Notes under the pieces: model-generated
Databases searched by the model: none
Seen by the model: the letters and a program-made list of their open reading frames with translations, nothing else
Told to the model about the DNA's origin: nothing
In this document: in pieces, positions 18,912 through 27,945 of the stretch
Layout: every line of letters starts with the position of its first letter
Position numbering within the stretch: position 1 is the first letter of the stretch
Made by a program: the position numbers and the translations under genes
From: Myxococcales bacterium
GTDB taxonomy: Bacteria > Myxococcota_A > Polyangia > Palsa-1104 > JAEUJZ01
Length of the DNA stretch: 64,000 bases
Assembly: GCA_016794365.1 (NCBI GenBank)
Contig: JAEUKB010000017.1
Coordinates: forward strand, 1 to 64,000
Direction: 5' to 3'

Positions 18912-19922
18912 ATGTTGGATGCACTGACGTTGGATCAGCTTCGGGTTCTGATTGTGGTGGCCGAAGAAGGCAGCTTCTCTGCTGCGGCGCGCAAGCTTCG
19001 CCGGGTTCAGTCTGCAATCAGTCAGACCATCGGAAACTTGGAAGCGCAGCTTGGGCTCCTGCTATGGGATCGATCGACCAAGGTTCCGACGCTGACTGAG
19101 CAGGGAAGGGTGATTCTGTCCGCTGCCCAGCGCGTGTCTGCGGAAGTGGATTCGCTGCGCAAGCTGGCGGGCTCCCTCGTGTCTGGGCTGGAGCCGTCGG
19201 TGTCGCTGTGTCTGGATGCTCTGTTTCCACTGCCTGCGGCGATCGAGCTGTGTCGCGAGTTTGCGCACGCGTTTCCGCAGGTCGATCTGCGTGTCGATAC
19301 CCAGACCATGTCAGCGGTATCGGCCAGGGTTCTGCGTGGAGACGCCAGCATCGGCGTGGTCAGTCCGATGGGTCTTTCAGGAGTGATGCATCACAAGCTG
19401 TCGCGTCGGGTGCTTGCTCCGATTCGGATGTTGCCAGTGGTCAGTCCGCAGCATCCGCTGGCGAGCGTGCGCGGCAACATCGCGGTCGAGCGCTTGTCTT
19501 CACACGTTCAGATTGTCCTGTCCGAACGTCATCCAGAGGAGTCCCAAGGTGTTCCCGATCAAGGCGTTTTGTCGTCGAGAACTTGGCGCGTTTCTGATCT
19601 CCATACCAAGCATGAGTTGCTGCGCGCAGGACTTGGCTGGGGCAACCTTCCCGAGCACTTGATTGGACCGGATCTGCGCGACAAAAAGCTGGTGCGGATT
19701 CATCCTGCATCGTGGGGAGAAGATGAGCACAAGCTCTATCTGTCGGCGATTCATCGTCCCGAACTGGTGCTTGGACCTGCGCATGAGTGGGTGCTTCAGC
19801 GTCTGGCCGCGCTGTGCTTGGCGATCGACAAACAGAGTCCGAAGCAGAGTCCCAAACAGAGTCCGAAGCAGAGTCTGAAACAGAGTCCCAAACAGACTCC
19901 CAAACAGAAGCTTCGTTCCTAA
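18912..19922 (+). CDS. LysR-type transcriptional regulator with (KQSP)n C-terminal tail
   Basis: 336 residues. An N-terminal winged HTH (about 5-64: [20 protein letters not shown], then [20 protein letters not shown]) is followed by the two-lobed effector-binding domain to about residue 305. The tail is unusual: six 4-residue repeats of the KQSP type ending KLRS, encoded by a 12-bp tandem repeat. No strong SD precedes the ATG; a dyad-containing promoter sits immediately upstream, suggesting autoregulation. The neighbouring genes are on the opposite strand, so its target operon is not obvious from position. Confidence 0.92.
   Translation: MLDALTLDQLRVLIVVAEEGSFSAAARKLRRVQSAISQTIGNLEAQLGLLLWDRSTKVPTLTEQGRVILSAAQRVSAEVDSLRKLAGSLVSGLEPSVSLCLDALFPLPAAIELCREFAHAFPQVDLRVDTQTMSAVSARVLRGDASIGVVSPMGLSGVMHHKLSRRVLAPIRMLPVVSPQHPLASVRGNIAVERLSSHVQIVLSERHPEESQGVPDQGVLSSRTWRVSDLHTKHELLRAGLGWGNLPEHLIGPDLRDKKLVRIHPASWGEDEHKLYLSAIHRPELVLGPAHEWVLQRLAALCLAIDKQSPKQSPKQSPKQSLKQSPKQTPKQKLRS
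19830..19901 (+). repeat. 12-bp coding tandem repeat, six units
   Basis: Units are AAACAGAGTCCG-like, starting at 19830, 19842, 19854, 19866, 19878 and 19890, with one to three differences between units and a partial seventh copy. Each unit keeps the reading frame and encodes Lys-Gln-Ser/Thr-Pro or close variants at the C-terminus of the LysR protein. Copy number could change by slippage without a frameshift. Confidence 0.9.
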
Positions 19923-19931
19923 GCGGCATCG

Positions 19932-21356
19932 TCACGAATCGGCTTCGCGTAGGCGCAGCTCTTTCATCTTGATCTGCAAGCTCTTGCGACTGATTCCAAG
20001 CTGCTTGGCGGCTTGCGTGACGTTGCCTTGGGTTTCTTGCAGCGCACGCTGAATCATCTCTCGCTCGACGCGCTCGGTTTCCTGACGAACGATTTCCTTG
20101 AGCGAGCTAGCGGGCGGACGACTGCTCGACACCAGCGGCGTCACCGGAGGACGAACCGGCGCTGTGCTGTGAATCTGCGTCGCTGTCACATTCGGAGGCA
20201 GATCGCGCACATCGATCACCGATCCTTCCGCCAGCAGCACGGTTCGCTCGATGATGTTTTCCAGTTCGCGGATGTTGCCGGGAAACGGATAGCGCAAGAG
20301 CGTCGTCATGGCTTCGTCGGTGAGCCCTGAGATCGACTTCTTGAGCCTGTCGTTGAAGCGATGCAAAAAGTGCGAAACCAGCAGCGGAATGTCTTCTCGA
20401 CGCTCGCGCAGCGACGGAAGTTGAATCGGCACGACGTTCAGTCGGTAGTACAGCTCTTCCCGGAAGTTTCCGACTGCGACTTCTTTGACCAGATCGCGGT
20501 TCGTCGCAGCGATCACACGGACATCGACGCGCAGTGTCTTGATGCCACCGACGCGCTCGAACTCGGACTCTTGCAGCACCCGCAGGAGCTTGACTTGCAT
20601 CTCGAGCGCCAGCTCTCCGATTTCGTCCAGAAACAGCGTGCCGCGATCCGCCAGCTCAAAGCGTCCGGGCTTCTGTGACACTGCGCCGGTAAAGGCTCCT
20701 TTTTCGTACCCGAACAGCTCTGATTCCATCAGGGTCTTGGGAATCGCTGCGCAGTTGATGCGAATGAAGGACTCGCCTTTGCGACTCGACTGCTCGTGGA
20801 GAGCGCGTGCCACCAGCTCTTTGCCGGTGCCGCTTTCACCGATGACCAGCGCCGTCGAGGGCGTGTCGGCAACCTTTTCGATCAGCGAAAAGACCTTTTG
20901 CAGCGCCGTCGAGGTTCCGACCAGACCATAGCGACCGAGCTGCGGCGGAATGTGACCGCTCTTGCGAGGATCGCGCAGATCCAGCTCGTAGCTTGCGACC
21001 GCTTTGCGAACCACTTGCAGGATGTGTTCGTTGTCGGTGCCTTTCTCGACGAAATCGAAGGCGCCAAGCTTCACGGCTTCGACGGACTCGGTGATGCGAC
21101 CGTAGGCGGTAAAGATGATGACCTTTAGCTCGGGATATTCGCTGATGGCGCGACGAAATAGCTGCATTCCGTCGAGCTTCGGCATCCGCAAGTCGGTGAT
21201 CAGCACCGCAACATCAGACGAGAGCACCGACAAGGCTTCTTCGCCATCGCGAGCTTCCAGCACTTCATAGCCTTCGCGACGAAGAAGCGACGACAGAACC
21301 TTGCGGAAGCTGGGTTCATCATCCGCAATGACGACGCGACGAGAGGAAACGGGCAC
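19932..21356 (-). CDS. NtrC-family sigma-54-dependent response regulator
   Basis: 474 residues. A receiver domain (about 6-120) carries acidic DDE and the phospho-acceptor Asp in LITDLRMP. The AAA+ domain (about 145-375) has Walker A GESGTGKE, the sigma-54 loop GAFTGA and Walker [12 protein letters not shown] Fis-type HTH closes the protein ([23 protein letters not shown]). The usual KP after the last receiver strand is KG here. GTG start at 21356. It follows the DUF2520 gene by 31 nt; no histidine kinase is adjacent, so it is an orphan regulator. Targets are unknown. Confidence 0.93.
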   Translation of the reverse strand: MPVSSRRVVIADDEPSFRKVLSSLLRREGYEVLEARDGEEALSVLSSDVAVLITDLRMPKLDGMQLFRRAISEYPELKVIIFTAYGRITESVEAVKLGAFDFVEKGTDNEHILQVVRKAVASYELDLRDPRKSGHIPPQLGRYGLVGTSTALQKVFSLIEKVADTPSTALVIGESGTGKELVARALHEQSSRKGESFIRINCAAIPKTLMESELFGYEKGAFTGAVSQKPGRFELADRGTLFLDEIGELALEMQVKLLRVLQESEFERVGGIKTLRVDVRVIAATNRDLVKEVAVGNFREELYYRLNVVPIQLPSLRERREDIPLLVSHFLHRFNDRLKKSISGLTDEAMTTLLRYPFPGNIRELENIIERTVLLAEGSVIDVRDLPPNVTATQIHSTAPVRPPVTPLVSSSRPPASSLKEIVRQETERVEREMIQRALQETQGNVTQAAKQLGISRKSLQIKMKELRLREADS

Positions 21357-21387
21357 GGCGCGACCCTAGCAGACAGGCTTAGACAGG

Positions 21388-22299
21388 TCAACTGCGACGG
21401 GACGCGAGCACATCACCGACGGCTGCGAGCGCTGCGTCATCGGCAGCACCTTTGCGATAGGCAATGTCGAGCGAGGACTCAGCCACGACACGATAGATGT
21501 CTCCGACTTGGCAGCTCTGACGATTGAGCGCATCGAGATGACTGGCCACCGTCAGTGCATCGCCACGAGCAATCGGTCCAGTGAGCGCCTGCGGCAGCCC
21601 GATCTGTCGAATGTTGTGAAGCACCGACTCTGTGAGCGTGGTCAGCGCCGCTGCTCCGACCTTGCGATCGAGCCCAATTCGTCCCAGAAGCTGCACCGCG
21701 ACATCGATCAGCGTCGCAACGTGTCCCGCCGCCAGCACCGCCGCTGCGTGATACATCGGCAGGCGATCTTCGGTCAGCACGAGCGGCACACCCGACAGCG
21801 CTTGGCACAGCAGCTGTCCAGCGGACAGACCGTCGGAATCACCACACAGCGCCATCACGGTCCCGACCAGCTCGTGCTCTTTTTGCGGTCCGCTTCCGTC
21901 TTGCTCTTCGCTCGAATCGCGATGGACAAACGATCGCAGCGGATGAAGCAGACCGATTCCTTTGACCTGTGGACGAATCGTTCCCAGCACCTGCGATGGA
22001 GGCCGTCCTCCTGCGCAGTGCAGCACGACCGACTGTGGACCGGCGGCCCCGTGTGCGACCAGGTATTGTGCGGCTTGGGCAATCGCATCGTCACGAACAG
22101 CCAAGATCACGACATCGGCAGGAGTGGGATCGCTTCCTTGCGGCCACAGCGGACCAAGAGAGCGCGACCAGTGACGGACCGGAAAGCCAACGTGCGAAAG
22201 CGCACGCTCAAAGGTCAATCCAACGGGACCGGCCCCAACGACCAGCACTTGCGTGGCCAGCTCGGGCTGGGCTTCGTCGGCAAACAGTGACTTTGTCAC
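21388..22299 (-). CDS. Rossmann-like/DUF2520 domain protein
   Basis: 303 residues. The N-terminal NAD(P)-binding fold has VLVVGAGPVGLTFERAL, and the C-terminal helical DUF2520 half has LPMYHAAAVLAAGHVATLIDVA and a late TGPIARGD motif. DUF2520 proteins resemble F420-dependent/6-phosphogluconate dehydrogenase-like reductases such as ProC or PanE relatives; the substrate is unknown. GTG start with AGGAGGA upstream overlaps the nadD stop by 4 nt (GTGA), implying translational coupling with NAD biosynthesis and the sigma-54 regulator downstream. Confidence 0.85.
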   Translation of the reverse strand: MTKSLFADEAQPELATQVLVVGAGPVGLTFERALSHVGFPVRHWSRSLGPLWPQGSDPTPADVVILAVRDDAIAQAAQYLVAHGAAGPQSVVLHCAGGRPPSQVLGTIRPQVKGIGLLHPLRSFVHRDSSEEQDGSGPQKEHELVGTVMALCGDSDGLSAGQLLCQALSGVPLVLTEDRLPMYHAAAVLAAGHVATLIDVAVQLLGRIGLDRKVGAAALTTLTESVLHNIRQIGLPQALTGPIARGDALTVASHLDALNRQSCQVGDIYRVVAESSLDIAYRKGAADDAALAAVGDVLASRRS

Positions 22300-22895
22300 G
22301 AGCGTTCCTCCTCTTTGGCGAGGTACAGCGAGTGATCTTCGATATAGGAAAGCACCGAGCGACTGATCCAGCCCGTCGGACAGTTCCCTTGCGAGAGCGC
22401 GGCGCGAACGGCAGTGGAGCTGACCTCGGGCAAGATGAGCTGTTCGTGATGAAAAATGTCACAAGCGGGCGGCTCGGGTCTGGCGCTGGAATCGCTACCG
22501 CCTCGGTGTAGGACCAAGAAGGGCAGGCGGCTGGACAGCTCGTGCCAGCCAAACCAGCGCTCGCGTTCTTTGATCAAGTCCGAGCCAATCACGAGCGAAA
22601 ACTCGATGTCGGGATGCTTGTGCTGAAGTCGGCGAACCATGTGCAGCGTGTAGCTGGGACCGCCCAGCTCTTCTTCGACGGACGAGACTCGCGCCCGCGT
22701 CCCGAGTGACTGCGCCAGTCGATCACACATCGCGAGTCGGTGCTGATACGGCGTGAGCCTTTTGTCAAAGGCGTGACGAAACACTGGCACCAGCCACAGC
22801 TCATCGACGGGAAACGTCTCAAGCACGTACAGACTCGCAAGCTGATGACCAACGTGGGGCGGATCAAAGCTGCCCCCAAAGAGCGCGACGCGCAT
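22296..22895 (-). CDS. nadD: Nicotinate-nucleotide adenylyltransferase
   Basis: 199 residues, normal for NadD. It begins MRVALFGGSFDPPHVGHQ, the nucleotidyltransferase GxFxPxHxGH motif, and later has LVIGSDLI and EVSSTAVRAAL, equivalent to the ISSTxIR motif. It converts nicotinate mononucleotide and ATP to deamido-NAD in the cytoplasm. The ATG at 22895 fits the family N-terminus; upstream in-frame sequence is basic and unlike the family. It is first in a coupled operon with the DUF2520 and NtrC-type genes, and divergent from the PDZ gene by about 110 bp. Confidence 0.93.
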   Translation of the reverse strand: MRVALFGGSFDPPHVGHQLASLYVLETFPVDELWLVPVFRHAFDKRLTPYQHRLAMCDRLAQSLGTRARVSSVEEELGGPSYTLHMVRRLQHKHPDIEFSLVIGSDLIKERERWFGWHELSSRLPFLVLHRGGSDSSARPEPPACDIFHHEQLILPEVSSTAVRAALSQGNCPTGWISRSVLSYIEDHSLYLAKEEERS

Positions 22896-23004
22896 ACGCT
22901 CATGTTGCGGCTCGGTCGTGTTGAAAGCAACCCTGTCGCGGAAGCGGCCAAGCGCGCGCGCAATCGAGGCGGACAAACGCAGGACTTTGCGACGGTGAGC
23001 GCGT

Positions 23005-23952
23005 ATGATCTGCACCATGCGAGTGGCTCGATGGCTGATCTGTGCGCTGGGACTTGCGATGATCGTGCCGTCAACAAGCGGGTGGGCCGACGATTCAGCG
23101 CTGCGATGGCCCACAGATCTCCGTCGCGAAGAAGTGCGCTGTCAGGCGGCAGGTTGTGTGGTGGGTTCGTGTGTGACGACGCGCATCCAGGAGTCTCCCG
23201 ACTGGCTGTGGACGAATGCTCGGCTGGTTCCTAACTTTCACGACGGACAAGCGCAAGGTATCCGACTGTTTGCGGTGCGCGCGGGATCGCTTCTGGCGAA
23301 GCTGGGCATTGAAAACGGGGACACGCTGCTGTCGATAGATGGCGTGAAGCTGACGAGCATCGAATCCCTTACGCAAGTGCAGAAGCAGAGACAAACGGAT
23401 GCCAGTCAGCGCACGCAGCTTCGGCTGGAAGTCCTACATCAAGGGGAAGTGCGTCGTCGGGATGTGCTGATGGATGCAGCGACTGCGCGTACGGACTGTC
23501 CGACGCTCGACGAGAGCTTGCGACGATCAAGCTCAGGTTCGGAAGCTGCACCGACAGCGAAGGTGGATGTTCCCATCGATGCAGCTACACAGGCGATCCT
23601 AACGGACGCGCAGCGGCAGATTCGGTGCTCGACGAAAGGCTGTACGATTCCACGTTCTCTGCTGCTGCGAATCTTGGATCAGCCGCAGTCCTTGGCCTAC
23701 GGAGCGCGCGTGATTCCGATGCTGCGCAATCAACAGATCGTCGGATGGAGCGTGCTGATGACGAAGCCGGATTCGCTGTTGGAACGGCTGGGGCTGCGCA
23801 GCGGCGACACGATTGTACGCATCGCAGAGCGGAGCCTGGCGTCCCCGCAAAAAGCCGCGCAGATGCTGGCCAGGCTAAGAACGCAGTCGTCGTTTTCGGT
23901 GGAGCTGACGCGTCGGGAATCGCCGCTGACGCTGCGCTATGAGGTTCCGTAA
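23005..23952 (+). CDS. Exported protein with two PDZ-like domains
   Basis: 315 residues with a signal peptide (about 1-28, ending GWA). Two similar halves each contain a Cys-pair segment (VRCQAAGCVV and IRCSTKGCTI) followed by a PDZ-like unit: GSLLAKLGIENGDTLLSIDGVKL and DSLLERLGLRSGDTIVRIAERSL. This resembles type II secretion GspC and 'PDZ-only' periplasmic proteins, but there is no transmembrane GspC N-terminus or secretion locus here. It probably acts as a periplasmic scaffold or substrate sensor. GGTGAG upstream favours the ATG at 23005; ATG 23017 is possible. Confidence 0.78.
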   Translation: MICTMRVARWLICALGLAMIVPSTSGWADDSALRWPTDLRREEVRCQAAGCVVGSCVTTRIQESPDWLWTNARLVPNFHDGQAQGIRLFAVRAGSLLAKLGIENGDTLLSIDGVKLTSIESLTQVQKQRQTDASQRTQLRLEVLHQGEVRRRDVLMDAATARTDCPTLDESLRRSSSGSEAAPTAKVDVPIDAATQAILTDAQRQIRCSTKGCTIPRSLLLRILDQPQSLAYGARVIPMLRNQQIVGWSVLMTKPDSLLERLGLRSGDTIVRIAERSLASPQKAAQMLARLRTQSSFSVELTRRESPLTLRYEVP

Positions 23953-23982
23953 CGCACGCGCTGGCTGGCTTTGCCGGTTCGG

Positions 23983-25194
23983 TTACGACAGCGCGGCGGT
24001 TTCTTCCAGCTCTTTGCCTCGGGTCTCGGGCACAAACAGGAGGATCAGCAGCATCGCGAAAAGGGGTCCAGCGCCCGTGGCCTGCACCGCCAGTCCGTAG
24101 CCAAGTCGCGTACTCAGCATGCCCACAACCAGCGGTGAGATCACGCCCGCGCTGCGACCGAGCAAGCTGTTGGCGATGCCGAAGCTCTCAGCGCGAATGT
24201 CCGTAGGAAACAGCTCAGTGGTGAGCGTCTGCACGACGGACAGCACACAGGTTGTGCCCGCAATTCCCAGCAGCACGCCAGCGGTCAGCACGCTGGGACT
24301 GAGATCCGTATACGAAAGACCCACGCCGAGCAGCGTCAGTCCAAAGACAATCACCGTCGAAGCACGTCGGCCAACGACATCGAGCAGCTTTCCGACGGAA
24401 AACACCAGCGGAAGCGAGCCAACCGCCGCAATCGTCATACAAGTGGCCACTTGGGCAGCGGAAAAGTGTCGATGGGTGACGGCGAAGTCTTTCCAAAACA
24501 GCAGCGCGCTCTGTGTACAGAACATCACCAGCGCCCAGATTGCGGACATCAGCAGCACGCGGCCTCGGTAGCGACTGCGGAACACGCGCAGAAGCGGGAG
24601 CCTAGTTTGAACCGCTTCGCCGGTGAAGCGCTGGCTGTCCCGCAGGTTGCGACGCAGATAAGCCACCAGGATCAGTGGCACGCCTCCGACGAGATACACC
24701 ATCCGCCAGCCGAGTGCGGTGCCAAGCAGCAGCGGTGTAATTCCCGCACAGACGATCGCGCCCAGAGAGCTTACGCCTTGAATCACGCCGAGGACGAAGC
24801 CGCGTCGCTCAGCGGGAAACTCTTCGGCGGCAAAGACCATGACGGTGGCCACTTCGGCGGACTGAAACAACCTGGCGAGCAGCTGACACAGCGCAAACTG
24901 AGCGACGTGAACCGTCACAGCAGACAGCGCGGTACAGACCATGTAGCCGGTGATGGTCCACGATAGAAGCCGCCTGCGTCCGACGCGATCTCCTTGGCGC
25001 ACCAAAAAAAACGACAGCACCATCCCGATGTTGATGACGCTGGCCATCGCGGTGCCTTGGGTGACGCTCAGTCCAAAAGCAGCGCGGATCTCGGGCAAAA
25101 GCTGCGCGAGCGCGTAGTAGTCGAAGCCTTCAAAAAACGATGCGATGGATAAGAAGGCAAACAGACGACGGTGGTACGGAGAAAGCTGGCTCAT
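23983..25194 (-). CDS. MFS transporter
   Basis: 403 residues with about 12 membrane segments. The start FFEGFDYYALAQLLPEI recalls the aromatic-acid/sugar symporter branch, motif A is GDRVGRRRLLSW, and LFPTDIRAESFGIANSLLGRSAG marks the second half. The substrate is unknown. Its ATG at 25194 is only 3 nt after the Fur-family stop codon, so the two genes are almost certainly one transcript and the regulator probably controls this transporter. Confidence 0.9.
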   Translation of the reverse strand: MSQLSPYHRRLFAFLSIASFFEGFDYYALAQLLPEIRAAFGLSVTQGTAMASVINIGMVLSFFLVRQGDRVGRRRLLSWTITGYMVCTALSAVTVHVAQFALCQLLARLFQSAEVATVMVFAAEEFPAERRGFVLGVIQGVSSLGAIVCAGITPLLLGTALGWRMVYLVGGVPLILVAYLRRNLRDSQRFTGEAVQTRLPLLRVFRSRYRGRVLLMSAIWALVMFCTQSALLFWKDFAVTHRHFSAAQVATCMTIAAVGSLPLVFSVGKLLDVVGRRASTVIVFGLTLLGVGLSYTDLSPSVLTAGVLLGIAGTTCVLSVVQTLTTELFPTDIRAESFGIANSLLGRSAGVISPLVVGMLSTRLGYGLAVQATGAGPLFAMLLILLFVPETRGKELEETAALS

Positions 25195-25197
25195 GGA

Positions 25198-25719
25198 CTA
25201 GGTTGCCTTCGCTGCGGCACGGCAGCTTCCACACACACCGTAGAGATAAAGCCGGGCTTCTTCGACGAGAAAGTCAGCCAGTTCGGTCGGAATGATCAGG
25301 GTTGGCCACAGCCCGTGTTCCAAGCAGACCAAGTGACCACAGCGACGACACTCCAAGTGAGGATGATCGACGCGGCAGCCTTCACAAGCGTGGACTTCGA
25401 AGCGGCGGCCTCGATCGGTGGTTCCGACGGCTTGCGCAATGCCCGCTTCGACGAGCGTGTTCAGGGTTCGATAGATCGTCACATGATCGATTCCAGCGGG
25501 TGCCAGCGTATCGATGACTTCTTGCGCGGACACGGGACGATGGCTGTCGATCAGCGTCGTGAGCACCGCCAACCGAGGCGCAGTCACCCGCAGATCCCTG
25601 TTCCCAAGCAGCGTGCGGGCCTGCGCTTTGTGATCGTGGCTGTGATGCTCGGCGACAGTGTGTCCGTCGAGATCCAGGCTGGGCGCGCGGTGCGGCGGTT
25701 TGGTGGACATCTCCCGCAT
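25198..25719 (-). CDS. Fur-family metalloregulator
   Basis: About 173 residues from ATG 25719 (ATG 25710 gives three fewer). A His-rich N-terminal arm (EHHSHDHK) precedes the winged HTH (RDLRVTAPRLAVLTTLIDSHRPVSAQEV, VTIYRTLNTLVEAGI). The dimerisation/metal part has HPHLECRRCGHLVCLEHG and a C-terminal CGSC, so the structural Cys4 zinc site is intact. Zur, PerR, Nur and Fur types cannot be separated by eye; the His-rich arm hints at zinc or nickel. It lies between rubredoxin (76-nt gap) and the MFS gene (3-nt gap). Confidence 0.9.
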   Translation of the reverse strand: MREMSTKPPHRAPSLDLDGHTVAEHHSHDHKAQARTLLGNRDLRVTAPRLAVLTTLIDSHRPVSAQEVIDTLAPAGIDHVTIYRTLNTLVEAGIAQAVGTTDRGRRFEVHACEGCRVDHPHLECRRCGHLVCLEHGLWPTLIIPTELADFLVEEARLYLYGVCGSCRAAAKAT

Positions 25720-25795
25720 GCTAACCGCTCGTGACGGTGCCGACCAGCGCTCGGTTTGGCACTGCACATTACGCAGTATCGCACCGAGCCTTGCG

Positions 25796-25972
25796 CTATT
25801 CGTCGATCGGCTCGAAGTCGGACTTCATGGCACCGCAGTCAGGACAGACCCAGCTATCGGGAAGGGACTCGAACGGAGTGCCCGGGCTGATGTCAGACAG
25901 CGGATCTCCTTCGGCGGGATCGTAGATGTGTTCACAGACAAGACAGCGATAACGGCGCGGTTTGGTTGACAT
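25796..25972 (-). CDS. Rubredoxin
   Basis: 58 residues, canonical length. Two CxxC pairs hold the single iron: [17 protein letters not shown] and [14 protein letters not shown], with the expected spacing and the [11 protein letters not shown] link. It is a cytoplasmic one-electron carrier, often serving alkane hydroxylases or oxidative-stress reductases; no such partner is adjacent. The ATG at 25972 gives the complete fold. It lies 56 nt downstream of the lipoprotein gene stop and 76 nt upstream of the Fur-family gene. Confidence 0.95.
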   Translation of the reverse strand: MSTKPRRYRCLVCEHIYDPAEGDPLSDISPGTPFESLPDSWVCPDCGAMKSDFEPIDE

Positions 25973-26028
25973 GGGGACGAGTATGGCGGATCCCTCGCTG
26001 CGAAGAAAGCGGCTCTGTGGATGGGCGC

Positions 26029-26898
26029 TTACTGAACGAGATCGTCTTTGGTGCGCGGCCAGATTCCGCCGCAGAAGTCCGCAAGCACGATGCCAGTGAC
26101 GGACTTGTATGTGGTGCCATCTGCCAGCGATGTAAACGAGCCTTGCGCCCGCAGATAGTTCGTTCCAATGAGCGCACCGGGAGCGGCTCCCGTCGGGCTG
26201 ACGCTGAAGTCTTGGAAGGTCATGTTGCGGCCATAGCTCTTCACGTTGCTGAAGCGAACGAGCGCGCCTTGGTTGTCCGCAAACACCTTGGCCAGAACCT
26301 TCGGCGAGCCCGTCGCGGTCAGATACTGCGTTGGATCGGCATCGACAGGAGTTGGCGGATTCGCAGCCATGCCCTGGCTGACAATCTTGCCGCCGAACAT
26401 GTTGATCTGACGGGTGGTGCCGCCGCAGTTGGCGCGCGTGTCGTAGCTGCCCTCGATTTCCACCTGCTGGCCCGGCATGAGTGCGTCCATGGCCATCGCA
26501 ACGGTGTCGCTCTTGGCGCGATCGCGACACTGGGTGGTCATCGATCCATCGGTCCACATCGTGGTGCGCAGGCTCAAGGTCAGCAAGATGCCGTCTTGAA
26601 GCGTCGCGGGTGCGGGATCAGTCTGGACAATGTGAACCCGGTAGTAACAGTAGCCAGCGTTGTCGTCGGATGTAACCCAGCGTAGTGGGCTTGTGACCAC
26701 ACCCGAGACTTTGATGCGCGTGCCAACCTTGATGGTGTTCTGTGGGCTGTTTAGCTCACGGATGCTGGTCGTCATCGCAGCGGGCGGTGTCGCCATATCC
26801 ACGACGGGGTCGCTCATGTCTTGCGACGAGCTATCAGCGGGCCGACAAGCGAAAGCGGAAAGCGAAGAGAGAACAACGACGGACCAAAGCTTCTTCAT
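26029..26898 (-). CDS. Secreted lipoprotein of unknown function with OB-fold-like content
   Basis: 289 residues. A short signal peptide ends in FAC as a probable lipobox, followed by a Ser/Asp/Pro-rich linker. The body is beta-rich: [18 protein letters not shown] near the N-terminus, [10 protein letters not shown] in the middle and [21 protein letters not shown] at the end. Repeated 'x-V-x-G-x-V/Y' strands recall OB-fold nucleic-acid- or exonuclease-linked domains, but this is not firm. ATG 26898 has GAGGTG upstream. It may be first in a minus-strand run with rubredoxin, Fur and MFS genes, though rubredoxin may have its own promoter. Confidence 0.7.
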   Translation of the reverse strand: MKKLWSVVVLSSLSAFACRPADSSSQDMSDPVVDMATPPAAMTTSIRELNSPQNTIKVGTRIKVSGVVTSPLRWVTSDDNAGYCYYRVHIVQTDPAPATLQDGILLTLSLRTTMWTDGSMTTQCRDRAKSDTVAMAMDALMPGQQVEIEGSYDTRANCGGTTRQINMFGGKIVSQGMAANPPTPVDADPTQYLTATGSPKVLAKVFADNQGALVRFSNVKSYGRNMTFQDFSVSPTGAAPGALIGTNYLRAQGSFTSLADGTTYKSVTGIVLADFCGGIWPRTKDDLVQ

Positions 26899-27207
26899 AA
26901 GAACACCTCTAGGTTGTGGGTGAGAGGGCCAGCCAACCGGCTGATGGCGGCACCCTAAGCGCAAAGCCATGTGTAGGCAAATCCCCAGTGCGTAACAAGA
27001 TTGTAACGATTCGAGCGCGCCAAAGTCGGTTACATCAGAGGAATGTTGGGTGACGGTGACACGGCATCGGCGCGGAAGTGCGCGCAGAAACCCCGAGGTA
27101 AGGGCACGAAAACCTTTCCCCAAACGACATAAGCTCCTGATAGAATGGCGACGGTTGCGGGGCTATCGCAGCCCGGACTGCTTCCCTTTGAGTCGAAGGA
27201 CTCTTTC
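26899..27207. promoter_or_regulatory. 309-bp divergent intergenic region with 11-bp-phased GTAAC repeats
   Basis: No supportable gene here. It separates the lipoprotein gene (minus) from the DUF47-PiT pair (plus). GTAACAA (26992-26998) and GTAACGA (27003-27009) are direct repeats offset by 11 bp, one helical turn, and GGTTAC (27029-27034) is a nearby inverted copy. Two half-sites 11 bp apart are how PhoB-type regulators bind, which would suit a phosphate-uptake operon, although the half-site is not the E. coli consensus. A TAGAAT at 27141-27146 could be a -10 for the DUF47 gene; no good -35 was seen. Confidence 0.4.
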
Positions 27208-27867
27208 ATGGCTTTTCAGAGTGTAATCCGCTGGCTGCTGCCAAAAGACGACCGCTTCTTTTCGTTGCTCGAGGAACATGCCCGCGTGCTGGCCGAAGCA
27301 GCCAAACAGATGATTGAGCTGCCCGGGCAGCCAAACGTAAGTGGCAACATTCGTCAGGTTCAGGAAATCCTCGACAAAATCCACGCTCTGGAACATCACG
27401 GCGACGACATCGTTCGCGCCATCATGCTGGCGCTTGATGAGACGTTCGTAACGCCGATTGACCGCGAAGACCTTCACTACTTGGCGACGGCTCTCGATAA
27501 CGTGCTCGACTACCTGTACAAAGCGGCGCAGTCGTTTGTCGCGTTCGAGATGCACGAGCTGTCGCAAGCGATGCGCGAGATGCTCCAGCTTCTGGCGGAG
27601 TGTACGGCGGTGCTCAAGGACACGCTGCCGTACATTCGGACGCATCAGCTTGAAAAAGTCGCTCCGGCGCGGCTGCAAGTTGTGTCGATGGAAAAGCGCG
27701 GAGACTCGATTTATCAAAACGAGATGGCGTCGCTGTTCAAAAATCCGCAGGTCGATGCCAAAGAGCTGCTGCGACACCAAACGGTGCTCGAAGCGCTGGA
27801 AGCTGCGCTCAACAGCTGTCAGGACGCAGTGGACGTTCTGGAAAATGTGGCGATCAAGAATGCCTAG
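27208..27867 (+). CDS. DUF47/PhoU-like regulator of phosphate transport
   Basis: 219 residues from ATG 27208 (GAAGGA at 27195-27200). An all-helical protein matching the DUF47 family: LPKDDRFFSLLEEHA at the start, EHHGDDIVRAI and PIDREDLHYLATALDNVLDYL mid-protein, with the E/D-xx-GD metal-binding pattern of PhoU folds. DUF47 proteins are usually paired with a PiT permease and thought to gate it. A PiT gene follows 78 bp downstream. An upstream in-frame ATG at 27145 lacks an SD. Confidence 0.92.
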   Translation: MAFQSVIRWLLPKDDRFFSLLEEHARVLAEAAKQMIELPGQPNVSGNIRQVQEILDKIHALEHHGDDIVRAIMLALDETFVTPIDREDLHYLATALDNVLDYLYKAAQSFVAFEMHELSQAMREMLQLLAECTAVLKDTLPYIRTHQLEKVAPARLQVVSMEKRGDSIYQNEMASLFKNPQVDAKELLRHQTVLEALEAALNSCQDAVDVLENVAIKNA

Positions 27868-27945
27868 ACCTCATCCGGTCCTTTCGCCACGGCAGAGCGC
27901 TGATGTTTCGACGCTGCGTAGGCTTGTCGTGAGGAGACCGTTGGC

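Noticed and set aside
23005..23952. Type II secretion GspC
   Set aside because: PDZ-like units and Cys pairs fit loosely, but there is no membrane-anchored HR domain and no other gsp genes nearby.
25973..26557. In-frame extension making rubredoxin a 253-residue protein
   Set aside because: The added 195 residues are low-complexity antisense-like sequence overlapping the lipoprotein gene; rubredoxin is complete from ATG 25972.
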